Positions 31,352 to 43,140 of a stretch of DNA of 64,000 nt are shown here, piece after piece. The position numbers were made by a program, and so were the translations under genes. Location of the stretch: the NCBI RefSeq assembly GCF_905115235.1, contig NC_051852.1, forward strand, positions 150,522,027-150,586,026, read 5' to 3'. Under the pieces are notes generated by a model. It made no database searches and was not told where the DNA came from. It saw nothing but the letters and a program-made list of their open reading frames with translations. Source of the stretch: Hermetia illucens (lineage: Eukaryota; Arthropoda; Insecta; Diptera; Stratiomyidae). Within the stretch, counting starts at the first letter, position 1; every line of letters begins with the position of its first letter.

Positions 31352-31979
31352 TGTGGCGCGGAAGGATTCGCGGCATTCGAAATTTATTTCGAATGTCGCG
31401 AATACCAGCGGACAGATGACGTCACCGGCGCTCTACTCAGTTAAAAACTCGCTACAAGAGTGAAGAGCAGAGTAGGTGACGAAAAACGTCAGCATATAAG
31501 AGTTCTCAGTTAAATTTATGAGCTTGTATTTAACCTTTTATTCTTCTATTATTCGAAATAGGGTTTTGACATATTTTTAGTATGTTGCAAAGTTCAATAC
31601 ACAATTTCAAGAAATTACTCTTATTATAAATTACTCTTATTATAACTCCGAGATATTAGAAATAATACTGATTTCCGTATGTAACTGTTTTCTTTCTGCA
31701 CGAAAATTTGATAACTCCGAGGTATTAGAAATAATACTGATTTCCGTATGTAACTGTTTTCTTTCTGCACGAAAATCTTTTCTTTCACCGTGACAGTCAA
31801 CCAACTGTTTTTTTTTTCTCATTCTTATTTTTTTCTATCTGACGTTTTTCGTCACCTACTCTGCTCTTCACTCTTGTAGCGAGTTCTTAACTGAGTAGAG
31901 CGCCGGTGACGTCATCTGTCCGCTGGTGTTCGCGACATTCGAAATAAATTTCGAATGCCGCGAATCCTGCCTCGCCACA
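31352..31979 (-). repeat. Gypsy 3' LTR with inverted-repeat ends
   Basis: The first and last roughly 138 bp of this LTR are inverted copies of each other, and each contains a palindrome centred on 'attcgaaatttatttcgaat'. Between them lies a 69-bp tandem duplication (31643-31779). This unusual LTR could be mistaken for a terminal-inverted-repeat DNA element, but the TG...CA ends, the adjoining integrase tail and the 4-bp duplication around the whole element indicate an LTR. Confidence 0.75.
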
Positions 31980-32421
31980 TCACTCCGCCCCCAGATGAAA
32001 CGGAGGGGTTTCAGCAACCGAATCCGGAACTGCGTTCCCCATCAGTCCTTGAAGCGAACGCGCGTTGTTTAGGGTTGTACACGGGCTTCAGCCTGGACAG
32101 GGAGACCGCCTTTTTGTGTCCACCAATCTCGAGCTGGAAAAAATGTTCTCCCCGCTCGAGAACGCGGTACGGGCCTTCATAAGGAGGCTGCAGCGGCTTC
32201 ATCGATACTGGTGCGGAGGTTTCGGTTCTTCCCGTACCTCGGCAACATTAACTATTTCCACAACCGCTCAAACTGGCGGCAGCAAATTCCTCCTGCATAA
32301 AGGACGAATGGCGCCCATGTGGGGATTACAGAAGGCTAAATGCACAGACTGTTCCTGACCGATATCCAATTCCACTTATCCACGACTTTGCGCATCACCT
32401 CGCGAATCCTGTCGCGCCACA
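31352..32421 (-). mobile_element. Ty3/gypsy LTR element remnant inside the RTE-like LINE (fossil)
   Basis: A broken, shortened copy with recognisable ends. The four bases CGTT at 31348-31351 and 32422-32425 are the target-site duplication. The 3' LTR, 31352-31979 in minus orientation, starts TGTGGCG and ends CGCCACA. The end of pol, with the integrase C-terminal phrase PPYEGPYRVLERGEHFFQLE, lies at about 32010-32202. A short stub of the 5' LTR ends at 32421. Insertion is younger than the host LINE, since both halves of that LINE flank it. Confidence 0.85.
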
Positions 32422-32739
32422 CGTTCCTCACGCTGTTTTACCGATGGATTAATTCGTAGGATGGCAATCAGTGGCCGATGTTGAGGTGCCATGGTCTCAT
32501 AGGGAGCGGCTTTGCAATCAGTGACAGTGGTAAAATGTTGGCGTCTTATGAGAATATAGTCGATTTGCGTTCTACTGTTTCCGCTATAAAATGTAGGAAG
32601 ATGAGACAATCGTTTGCTGAACCGTGTATTCATAAGTATAATACAAGGTCATGGGTGTCCGCAAAATCGATTATACGCCACCCTCATTGCGCGCTCCGAA
32701 CCCCTTTCCCTGTTAACGTCTGCCTTTTCAGCCTATAGA

Positions 32740-33570
32740 CCTTAAACACAGTCGAAAATTACTTTTATCACAGGTAGTCAGCTCTGCCCTTTTATATGCG
32801 GCACCAGTGTGGGTGTCGGCTATAAAAATCGCAGATAGCTTAAAGCTGCATATCGGCTAAGCGCTCTCCGAACATGTTGCGCCCACCGAACAACATTTTA
32901 TGAAGCAGCATGCGTGATTGTGAGGATGATCCCAGTGAATATTCTAATCGATAAGGCAAGTCGTTTAACGAGAATCAGCGAGCTAGTCTAAACAAGCAAA
33001 GTGAGCGTAGGAGGTCATTGGCTGTATGACAAACAGCTTGGGACCAGGCGGATGCTCGGTGGACACACAGGCTTATTCTAGACATAAGTATGTGAACTAT
33101 GTGGAACCGCGGTGAGAGGAGTTGCGATCTGACTCAGTTTTTAACCGGAACCGTTGGTCCAGCAAGTACCTTTACTAGTCCGGCCTCGGTGAATCGCCTG
33201 ATTTGCCTACGTGTGAAGGTGTAGCCGAAGATGAAGAATATGTTTTCTTTGCCTGCTCAAGATTTAAAAGCTTGAAACAGAGCTAAATACCCATTTAACG
33301 GTGGAAAATCGGTGCTAACAAATACACGATTGGAGGCTGCAGTAGCAATGGTGAAACAGATTCACCAACAGCTAAAAGCAGCAAAAGTGCAACAGACACA
33401 TAGAAGGGAAGCTACTACAATTAGCGCCACGCAAAGCGGTACCAGCTCGTTTAGAGTCAGCAGCTAAGAATACTAATAATCCCACGAGGCAATACTAGAA
33501 CAGTAGTACCGCGGGGAGAGTGTAGAGAAAATGTGGGGGCGCTTCCATGATGGACTTCCTCCAACCAAAA
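32740..33570 (+). mobile_element. R1-like LINE 3' end
   Basis: Decayed ORF2 C-terminus: KLLLSQVVSSALLYAAPVWV (about 32755-32820), then after several stops GLGESPDLPTCEGVAEDEEY and VFFACSRFKSL (33180-33280), the R1-type zinc motif. The untranslated 3' part runs to an A-run and a (GACA)n microsatellite. Confidence 0.75.
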
Positions 33571-33598
33571 AAAAAAAGACAGACAGACAGACAGACAT
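33567..33598 (+). repeat. A-run and (GACA)n microsatellite
   Basis: 'aaaaaaaaaaagacagacagacagacaga' directly after the R1-like 3' end; probably derived from the LINE tail. Confidence 0.8.
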
Positions 33599-33599
33599 C

Positions 33600-34925
33600 G
33601 AACCGATTCTAATAAGGTGACGTTTCACATAAATGTTATGCTCCAAGGGAGACTTCCGGTATGGAAAAGTTTTCTATAAGCAATTCGATGACGTCCAGGA
33701 GGGGTTTCTTTGGGGTTTACATAGTTACTGTGATGGAGAACTCTAATTATAATATACCGAGCTTTTTTTGCTGTTGTGTGGTTTTCTGCAATTTCGATTG
33801 TCTTGTCGGAATAGGCAGAAGTAGATTTAGTATTTGTCTGTAGAATTTACGCAAGAGAAGGAGGCAACGGCTTTGAAAGAGATTATTACTTAATGGTTCC
33901 TTTGTTTCCCTTCTAATCATACCCTTACAGCTGGTGGTAAATAATTTCAGACAGGACACATTGAAGTTTCCCTGAGATTATTGATAAGTAGCAGGTTCCC
34001 ATCGAAAGTACGTTTTCCTCTTATGTAAGTCAAGTTGTCGTCCTGGCAGTCTGACTAGCTGCAAAAATATGGAAGTACATCGGTGGTTGCAAGCCTCTGG
34101 TCCGGTCAAGGATCTTAACGACATGTCCCCCATTAACATCTCGTAATTCAAGGAATGTTTGCCTTCTATCTATCACAAAGAAAATACCTAAACTAATCGT
34201 GAAAGGCTTCAAAGAATACCTAGAAAGTTTCATTGCTAAAGATTAGACTGATTCTCGCCCTGATTCCTGACATTAACGTCCTTAAGATTATTATGGGGAA
34301 ATGTGATGAGTTCAGACCTCCGCTTTACCTGCTTTTCATCGACTTCGAGAAAGCTTAATAGGGGGTACACCTGAAGGCATCTACGCAAAGGAGGCTTGGC
34401 GGATAAACTAATAACTATTATCAGATGACGAATGATGTAGGAAAATGTCATTAATATTAACGCCCCAGTGTTTTCTGTGTCCTATTATATGGAAGCAGCA
34501 CACAGGAAGTGACTGCCTCTGAAAATCCCAAGCCTTCAATAATACCTGTCTTCACTGTGTCTTCAGGGTATTCTAGCCGGACACAATTCCGGATGAAAAA
34601 CGTGGACGATATACGGACTAGGTATCGGTAGAGGGTTGCTTAGAAGCCAGTTTAATAAAGGTGACAAGTCTATTGCGGGCCCTAGAATATAATAGAATCC
34701 ACTATTCCAGGCGGACGATGTGGTCGCCCAGTAACATTTGGCAGTAGGAGAGTGTAGTGTTTTCAACAAGGCTTGGGGGGAGCTGAAATATGTTTCATTT
34801 CAGCAAGCCGACGGTGATGATGCCTTTCGTATCATAAGTTTAGACGATTTCTGCCATAGATTTGGAAGGATTCTCCTCGTATATTAATATCCTTGTTCGC
34901 TCACAAAGAGACCAACCTCACAGAC
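33600..34925 (+). mobile_element. Spacer with an RTE-like RT relic
   Basis: 33600-34235 has nothing recognisable. At about 34240-34460 on the + strand the phrases CDEFRPPLYLLFIDFEKA and later ECHV-like remnants match the RT palm entry of RTE-like LINEs (FIDFEKAFD), with stops. 34460-34925 is unassigned. Confidence 0.5.
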
Positions 34926-34929
34926 CCTC

Positions 34930-36180
34930 TTGCCTATTTCCCCTCCATATTTATTTAGTCATTCTCCGAAACAAAGCACGACAATAGCGGTATCCCCCAC
35001 TTTTTTTTGGTAATCGTCACCAGTAAAACCTTATCTATCATAATTAAAAATTACCAAGCTTAAATAAAGTGGTGATATATGATCATTAGTATCTTAAAAA
35101 TTTGGAAAAGCCCAGAGATAATTAGAGCCGTAGCCACCTGAATTTAACCAAATCTAAATCTATTTATTATTTCTAGCGAAAGGTTGATAAGTAAACAATA
35201 GGTTTACTATTTATAGTTGACAGCGATTTTCAGATGCAATTAAAATCTGAATGAGCGTCTTATTTTTATCTTGAAATCTGTTACATTTGATATGCACAGA
35301 TTAATATTTGAAGGTTTTGTTGGAAAAAAGTCTTATTAAAATTGGCTCACTATCTGTCTGCCTGACTGTCTGCCCGTTCGTTTGTCTATTCGTCACTCCA
35401 TAACCATAAAATTTGGAACAAATTTTGGGAAATTAAACCCCCATGCATGCATTATTTTATGTAGAGTTTATTCAATGAGGGAGGGTAAAAATTCCTTTCG
35501 GCGGAAGTAGTCAGCCTGGGTATCAAATGAATGTAGATTTTCACTGATACTTTTCCACGCAGGTATTAGTTCTAGCATTATCTGTAAAGGATAGGTGTGA
35601 TAGTAGTTCCCCATTCTGCCCTTTCAAATACCCTCTAATCCGACATCTACATCTACCTTTACTAGAAACTCCTTAGCACAATTCTAGGAGGTTTGGTGGA
35701 AATCCGACTGTTATTAATAGATTTATAAAAGATTAAGTTCTCTCTTTCACATGAATTTTTTGCCCCCTAGGATATCATACGTAATAAGTTAGTATCATGC
35801 TAAAATGAATAGCTTCAAATATTACTAGAATATACAGTACAAATGTATAAAATGAGATATATACAAAACCTTTCATATCTGAAGCACCTAGCTTCCGGTT
35901 TTTGGGTTATTTTCTTTGCAGGCAGACTTATTTTTTTTGTGCTGTTTAGGGGCTTTTCATAATATTATTCTTGCTCATCCTTGTGACATAATAACTTCGC
36001 TCTTATGTTCCTCAATTGGCTCACTTTTCTTAAAGATACCAACATATTTTCCTAACGTTTATGTACATTTTTCCTGAAGTCAAACACCGAAAATCCCATC
36101 ATAAATTCATCAGATGACAGAATTATTTAATCAGTTTGGGAAAGTTGGTGCACGATAAAAGTTTTTTCCTCATTAATGTA
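34930..36180. other. Unit C sequence upstream of astacin gene C
   Basis: Homologous to 5645-6925. Includes the CTGTCTG-rich repeat at 35345-35590. No gene seen. Confidence 0.5.
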
Positions 36181-36263
36181 ATATTTACGTCATAATTGCA
36201 AACAATTTGTATGGCTACTGAGAGTATTTAAACTCCCTTGTTTGGGCGGATGAACCATCAGTT
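36180..36263 (+). promoter_or_regulatory. Core promoter of astacin gene C
   Basis: TATTTAA at 36225-36231 and TCAGTT at 36258-36263, with the conserved block 'cataattgcaaacaatttg' upstream at 36191-36209. Confidence 0.7.
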
Positions 36264-36290
36264 GTTGAATTCACTTCAAACGGCTTCAGG

Positions 36291-37231
36291 ATGTTCAAGC
36301 TTTGTATTTTTGCATTATTGGTTTTGGCTGTCACAGCCAATCCCGTTCAAAGGACTCCAACCATGGCTGAGAGGAGACTTGAAGAGGCTGGGTTCTTTGA
36401 AGGTGATATGCGTTTCCCTCCTGGAAGGAATGCTTTGGTTAACACTGCCACACGTTGGACCTCAAAAACTGTCTATTACCAAATTGACGGTGCTTTCTGT
36501 GAGTAATATTTCAAGACCATTATCTGTGGATTGAGTAGATGATTGCAATAGTAACCTTATGATTTACTTTAGCCGCTGCAGAAAAGAATACCATCATTGG
36601 TGCTCTCAACGCTATCCAATCTGCCACCTGTGTGAAATTCGTTGCTAGGTCCAACCAAGCTAACTATGTTTACGTTACCGTAAGTGGACTATTATATTCT
36701 TGGATAACTTAATTGAGGACGGCTTCAAGGTCCCCTTTTGTTTTCGGAAAAGCCATTCTGGCTTTTCAGCCCTCCGTGATTGACTAACTTCTGCTATAAA
36801 TATGACTTACCTCTGTTTTACAGCGTGAAAATTCTGGATGTTGGTCTTATGTTGGCATGTTGAAGGGACGTCAACAACTGAACTTGCAAGGAAACGGTTG
36901 TGTTTACCATGGAACTGCTATCCACGAATTCTTGCATGCTCTTGGTGTCCATCATCAACAAAGTGCTTCAGACCGTGACAATTATGTTACCATCCAATAT
37001 GCTAATATCCAATCTGGAACTGAAGGAAACTTCGACAAATACTCCAGCAGTTACGTCACCGACTTCGGTATTGGTTACGATTATGGAAGTATCATGCATT
37101 ACGATGCCTATGCCTTCAGCAAGAACGGTCAAAAGACCATTGTGACCAAGGACTCCAGTGCCACAATTGGACAACGTAATGGATTGAGCTCCAAGGATAT
37201 TGCTAAGATCAAGGCTATGTACAGCTGTTAA
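36291..37231 (+). CDS. Astacin-type secreted zinc metalloprotease C
   Basis: Exons 36291-36498, 36573-36679 and 36824-37231 encode a 240-residue protein identical to A and B. Intron 1 is of the B type but ends TTTAG instead of CGCAG. Intron 2 (144 bp) is nearly identical to that of gene D and clearly unlike A and B, although the exons, promoter and 3' flank are of the A/B type. This mosaic pattern is best explained by a conversion tract from D, or the reverse, covering intron 2. AATAAA follows the stop by about 30 bases. Confidence 0.95.
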
Positions 37232-37289
37232 AGCAATTGGTTGTGATCATGATGATTTGATGAATAAAGGCTGACACAGTCGTGCAAAA

Positions 37290-38805
37290 GAGGGCCTTTT
37301 ACTAATATTTGCTATGCAGGGTAACAAGCGTTGTATCTTTTTCTTGTGAAAACAATCTTTGCAGAAAACTGTGGCAGTAAGAGGTTAGAAGGTAACAAGC
37401 CAGAATACCTGAACCTTGGTGCCTTGGGTATAAAGGTTTTCTGGTCATCTTATGTGCGGCACTTTCTAAGTATGTTTTTCAATTCATACATCCAAAATAA
37501 TCTTTTATACATTGCCAAACCCCAGGGTGTACATATTAAAGATATACTTGGTTAGTTTAGTTTAGCGGGGCCGCAACCCCAAGCACTCAACCTTTTACTA
37601 GGCAGATTGCAGTATCACCACAGATCGTCCATTTATTGGGATCTGCAGCAGGATTTTTCGAATTTAAGAATATTCTCCTGGCCCAGAAAGTGGGCAGAAT
37701 CTTCGTTAAAGAAAACCTTATCAAAGTATGTTCGTCTCAGGTTTGAGGAGGCCAGGCAGCTGTAAATGAATTGCAGAGCCATCGTATCGTTCTCCTTACA
37801 TTGGCCTCACCACTGTGGATCCAAACCCTTCGCGAGCCCGTCCATCAGCTTCCTAAATACCAGCGACGTTCGAGTCTGGCACCCACATTAAGAATGTTCA
37901 ATCTGCTAAGTTTCAGCAGGTCCAGATGGCAACTCCATACCAACTGACTTGACATGTCGAATGATTTGAATAGTGCCATCCCTCAATTTTTATGGCAAAC
38001 GTTCTTCTGGTACTAATGAAATGGTATTATGTCTCCGGTTGGAATATAGTCGTCATTTTTTGAAGAGATCCCCTGTCCCCGATCAGTCTTCCATGACTGA
38101 TCCGACGAAGTATGTATTTGCAAAGATGAATGTGGAAACCATATGACCGGCAGGTATCAGAGCCAGGCCAGAGCGCCACATATTTGCCAGATGAGCGCAT
38201 GACCGTATAATAAGGGGTAGCTTCGGCCGATCTACAATAGTTTGGAGGAAGCTACCATATATTCACATTTAAGACCAAAAATTATAGTTTAGAGGGAGCC
38301 AACTCTTGTCTATTAACTTGACTTGTCTGTGATCTTCCTCTCCCCTTCAGATTTAGGACAATATGAAGACTTGTTCAAGTTGTTAGTGCACGTTGAAAAT
38401 GTCTGCTTTGCGTGTGTGATAAGATGCAGGACGGCAGGCGATGTCGTTTGGTGGAGCAGACCATCAGACCCGACAAAAGTTTAAAAAATGTGCATAAATC
38501 CAGATAGGATCTACTCTATTGTGGGAAGGGGAGGTTCAGAAGGCGGAGGTGGGAGGGGTAGAACACACTAGGGAAGCTTTTCTTGGAGAAGAGGGAACGG
38601 GTGAATTTACTTTGCACATTTTCAAGGGCAAGACAACCACAGTTACGGGAAGGTGACCAGATCACGGAACAGTACTTCTCACGATGGAGTTGAAGAGAGC
38701 TAAGGAAGATTGGATGGAATCAAAATCAGAGGAGGAATGAAATATAAAACCTGATAATTTGCTACTCGATTACTGACTTCGAGGCACTGGGTCCGAAGTT
38801 GTGAG
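37290..38805. other. Unit C spacer with truncated fold-back element
   Basis: Homologous to 8040-9520. The fold-back element at about 38213-38310 lacks its left TTAA end, as in unit A. No gene seen. Confidence 0.45.
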
Positions 38806-38807
38806 TG

Positions 38808-39088
38808 GAATAGCTGATTGGTTAGAGCACAAGGCTCTCGGACGGAAGATCGTCGTTCAAATCTCACTGGTGGCAGTGGGGTTGGTATGTCAGTCGACTC
38901 AGCTGTGAATGAGTATCTGAGTCAAATCAGGGTAATAATCTCGGGGGAACGCAATGCTGACCACATTGCCTCCTATAAGGTGCTGTAATCCTGTAGTGTA
39001 CCGTTACGGTCTTGAATGAAGTGCTCTAACATACTTGAAGGCCCTGATCCAATTGGATTGTTGCGCCAACGATTGCTATTATTATTCA
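38808..39088 (+). mobile_element. tRNA-derived SINE, copy in unit C
   Basis: Third copy of the insertion described at 9522-9808, with the same right-hand LINE junction. Confidence 0.8.
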
Positions 39089-39510
39089 GGGATGCCCGTT
39101 GAGAGTAGGAGAAGGAAGTGGCTGAAGATTTAAGCGGATAGCACATAGAGTGATACTTTCTGATGTTTAGCATTAAAATATTAGCAGAGCACGAACGAAC
39201 CAGAATGTCTAGGATAGATGGAAGGGAAAGATAGTCTAGATAGATCTAGCGGAAAACAGCTTAAGGTCGTCGGCATACAGCAAACAGGGACAATCAAGGA
39301 GGTAAATGATAAAAAATAAAAATATTAAAGGACCCAGAAAAAATCGCCCCGGTTGAACTACCTTCACCGGGGGTGCTCTGAGTTGGTGAGGAGGTAGACG
39401 GGCAGCAACCTTGTCAACTAAATCAACATCAAGTGTGGTGACCCTGGAAGCGGAGTATTCACACTGACTTATTGATCGTGATGCAGTAAGCCAATTTTCC
39501 AAGGTCTTGG
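39089..39510 (-). pseudogene. Jockey-like LINE reverse transcriptase fragment, unit C
   Basis: Minus-strand frames 39502-39236 (GPLIFLFFIIYLLD, LLYADDLKLFSA) and 39173-38973 (LNIRKYHSMCYPLKSS, then SINE), separated by a short deletion at about 39235. Counterpart of 10225-9692. Confidence 0.78.
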
Positions 39511-40264
39511 GCGATCAGACTCGAATCTGCATGGGGACTCATCTAAAGAATCCTTCGCCACAACGCCACACCAGAAGTTATCTGGTGCCATGGGAGTCGG
39601 GATAATCTCTGAATTCATATGCCTCCCGAGAATTAATAGTACTTATCCACAGTTAAGCCACTTGGTATGGGGCTATCCGGAGACAGCATTTATCATTACT
39701 GAGTCTCGTTAATAAATGGAGTTTGAAGTTTGGAACTTCTACCTAAATAACGGAGTTGGGTGAATGGTTACCAAGGCCAAGCGTTCTAAGGAATGATTAG
39801 TTCTTAGATGGGTAACACGGGCAAATCTCGGTTTAGCTTTTTAGCGTCTCGTTTTCCTCATGTTTCAGAAGCTCTTGAAATTTCAGCAGCTCTACTGGCT
39901 GACAGTTGCCGTGCATGTCTGGTTCCATTTTATGGGTGCCATTTGCAATAATTTTCAGGATTTCAGTCCCCTCTCTAGAATGGTTGAAATTTTACGATGG
40001 GGGGAGGGAAGGCCTCCCCTCTTTACACTTAATGAAAACTTGTGATGGTTGAAAAATTGCAGCGAATTCTTAGGGAATGAGGAAATTTCAATGCCACCGG
40101 ATTAAACTCTATAAAAAATTTGGGAGACATGGAGTTTATATTTACCAAAGCACGTTTAAAAATCCAGCGGGGCGCTGCAATGAAGTATAGACTTCCATTT
40201 TCTGAGAAGGGTGTCGGAAACTAGTTCAAAACACGCCGTTTCGTATCCAGGCCACAGGTTTTTT

Positions 40265-42245
40265 TTTTTGTTCGTGCACGAAGGTGGAAAATCTTAGAAA
40301 GACACGTCCGTCCTAACTCTGCCGTGCAAACGCTGGAGCTACAGCGGGCACGTGCGGGATTCGCACCTACTAGAAACCACCCCCGGTCTCTTCAGCCCCA
40401 GCGCCGCAGGAACACAATTTGGGTATTACTTCGCGGGGTAGGTTTGCTCGTGAGCACTTGTTCTTTTCCTCCTTTTGGCTTGCTTCCTTCTTTGCTCTTT
40501 CAGTAAGTCCTCCTGTATTTTCACGATTGCGGAGCAAACTGTAAGCCAGTTCTCCTCGGACCTCAGCATCTCCGCAACTAAGTTTTCCGGGCTCACGCTC
40601 CTGCCTAACACTTAGTTTGGGCTCCTCCTCTCCATTGCAAATCTTGGGCAGTGAAACAGCACATGCTCTGGGTACTGCTTGGAGCAACCGCCGTGTCTAA
40701 TGAGGAACTAGGTAATGTGGTAGCTGGTCTCCCCATGTTTCTCCTTAAGCCACACCCTAATGTTTGGAATGAACCTGTGCGTCTACCGAAGCTTCGTAGT
40801 CTCGTTCCATCTGTGTTGCCAGAGATCATGCGTCTTTGACCTTTCTGCATTTCTACGCTCAGTGTGGCCCTCCATACGTCTTGCATGGTATAGCACGCTA
40901 ATTTCTTTAGCCAGTATATCGACAAGGATCATGTTGGCCACCATCAATACTGCCTCATCTAGCAGGCACTGCAAACCCACCAACATTCGGCAACATTTTT
41001 GCAAGTACCGCATCGGAACTGGCTGCCTTTTGGCGTGCATATTCTAGGTGTTCCCTGAAGCTCAATTTGGTGTCAACTATCACCCCCACGTATTTGATAG
41101 CCGGCTTCGATATGACCGTATATGCACCGACTTCTATTTTCATTGTGTTATTTTTCCTGCGGTTGGTTATTAAGGCCGCCTCAATTGGCACGTCCACCAA
41201 GGGCGCCCCGGCTATTCCTAGCAAGGACTTTATCGCTTTTACAGTTTCCGCCGCGTGGACCTCCACATGTTCTGGGTGTTTTGCTGTAACAATGACAGCG
41301 AGGTCATCACCAAAGCCGACAATCGTAGTTCCCTCTGGGACGGGAAGAGCAAGCACCCCATTATGCATGATATTCCACACAGAGGACCCAGTAGCGATCC
41401 CGGTGGTACCTCGGATGTGACAATGTACTCTTTGGGGCCCTCAGCTGTCCCGTACCAGAGAGTCCTTTCTGACTGGTAGTTTTTCACCAAAATCGCTAAA
41501 TACCTGGGGTCACCTATGCCAGCCAACGCTCCTTTAATTCTACTCCAGTTGGCCAAGTGGAATGCGTTTTTGACATCCAGCGCCAACACGGCATAGTAGC
41601 CGCCAGAAATCAATGCACCTTTTGCCAGGTTCACTACCATGCTAATTGCGTCCATCGTAGAGTGGGCACGTCGGAAACTAAATTGGCGTTCCGAAAAACC
41701 ATTGCTGGATTCGGCGATGAGTAGGAGTCTGTTATAAGTGACTCTCTCCATCATTTTCCCCATTGCATCAGCAGGCAGATAGGACGATACGATGCTGGGT
41801 TTCCAGATCGGTTACCAGGTTTCGGAAGCAACACAAACTTTTGCTTTTCCAGGTTGGACAGGGAGTTCTCCTTCTATTAAGCATGCCTCGAAGGTGTTGG
41901 CAAAAAGGTTGGGCTTAGTCTTGATTGCCAGTTTCAAAGCTCGGTTGGGGACGCTATCCAAACCAGGGGCCTTGTTGTCACCGATCCTGCCACATATTTC
42001 CCGCAGCTCCTCAATAGTTACTGGAGGTATAATCCCTTCATTTAGCTGGACAATAATTTGACTTCTACTATTTTCGTTTTGGGGTGATCTCCGCAGCCTT
42101 TTCATTACCACTCTGTAGGTCTCGACCCAAGGGTGTTTGAAACAGTTTTTTTTGCTTCTTCGAATGGCTTCTTTTAGGCGGCCACGCAATTAGCTCTGTG
42201 CCTCCTCTCGACCAGCGGTATTCAATATTGCAAATGTATGCTATT
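40265..42245 (-). mobile_element. R1-like LINE, fullest copy
   Basis: Read leftward: linker and RT entry at 42189-41812 (GDNKAPGLDSVPNRALKLAI, NTFEACLIEGELP), RT palm at 41763-41239 (GKMMERVTYNRLLLIAESSN, RQFSFRRAHSTMDAI, VLALDVKNAFHLANW), catalytic VGFGDDLAVIVTAKHPEHVE and SKPAIKYVGVIVDTKLSF at 41380-40955, and the C-terminus near 40600 (SPENLVAEMLRSEENWL). The catalytic box is FGDD rather than FADD or YADD. Frame changes separate these parts. The zinc motif region near 40670 is partly deleted compared with A and B. Confidence 0.87.
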
Positions 42246-42249
42246 GTAG

Positions 42250-43140
42250 ACAAAATACAGGCATTGTATCACGTTACATTATGTAGTGTGTCACATTACA
42301 TTACCAATTACTGAAAGGATTTGGATAGCTAAAGGTTGGCTCATAACTACTCGTAAAAAAAGCGTTATAAGGAATTTTATTATTTACATGGGGGATCAGA
42401 TAAAGAATCTCATTTTCATTTTTTTTTCCTTTTTGAGTTAATTGTAAAATAGATTCCTAGAATCGAGTACGATAATATATTCGAGAAATCTGGCAATTGT
42501 TAACAAATTTCCATTTTTATCTTTTTGCTGGCATAGAAAATACACAAAACCATGTTATTTCTCCCTTCAATTTAATATCTTCATTTTTGTACAATAGCCA
42601 TCTGAATTTAACTAAATCAAAGTAGATTTATTCTGCTCAAAAGTTGATAAGTAAAAAATAAATACTTACATTATTTATGGCTGATATCGATTATCAAATT
42701 AAATTAAAATCTGAGTAAGTGGATAAGTATTATAAGTATCCTATCTTTATCTTAAAATCTATTTAAAGTTAATATGCGCATATTAACATTTTTATTTTAT
42801 TTTGTTGCATTTTGTTTTTCAGAGAATCATACATTTTCTTAGTTTTATGCTTGTTCATTCTGAAAACGTTCTTTTCCCGTCGTTCTGTTCTTCAGTGGGG
42901 TCCCTTCGGGAGATACCAAGTGACTTATACAAATATAATAAAATCAGCTTCACATCTCTTAGAAATATAAATATATTTTTCTAGTTTATATATATTCTCC
43001 CGAAATCAAATCCAGAAAATCCCACAATAAATTCATCAGATGACAAAGATATTTAATCAATCTCACAAGAAATCACCGCACGATACCAATTTTTTTATTA
43101 CTTTTCACGCCATAATTGCAAATAATTAGTATGGGTAACG
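42250..43140. other. Spacer upstream of astacin gene D
   Basis: AT-rich. From about 42590 ('gaatttaactaaatcaaagt') it is a diverged version of the A-C upstream region (compare 5858 onward). The CTGTCTG-rich repeat is absent. No gene seen. Confidence 0.5.

Larger units (their letters stand above)
30588..32640 (-). mobile_element. RTE-like LINE, interrupted by a gypsy remnant
   Basis: The right part (32633-32426) is the end of the endonuclease: RLSHLPTFYSGNSRTQIDYI and [20 protein letters not shown]. The left part resumes at 31347 with KRTGPPRIKWWRFRG, SATLGVTKPGKRYVNRDTWL and VREKKRLYHEFLDDRTPANW, then jumps by internal deletion at about 30985 to the C-terminal region RRLRWYGHVARVNENSLSEI and DKG, ending with an AAG-rich tail at 30580-30600. 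At the deletion junction the 16-mer 'ttcatagtcgtctatg' is tandemly repeated (30949-30980). RT is missing. The same family provides the 3' end at 58500-58935. Confidence 0.85.
34930..41470 (+). repeat. Duplication unit C (contains astacin gene C)
   Basis: Homology to unit A begins at 'cctatttcccctccatattt' (34934; 5650 in A), so the first 1.1 kb of the unit is absent. It ends inside the R1-like LINE, whose fuller 5' part (41470-42245) is retained here but missing from A and B. Confidence 0.85.

Noticed and set aside
31352-31979. A terminal-inverted-repeat DNA transposon or MITE
   Set aside because: TG...CA ends, an adjoining integrase tail and the CGTT duplication around the larger element make an LTR with inverted ends the better reading.
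33575-33598. A CRISPR-like or regulatory repeat
   Set aside because: It is a simple GACA microsatellite after an A-run at a LINE end.
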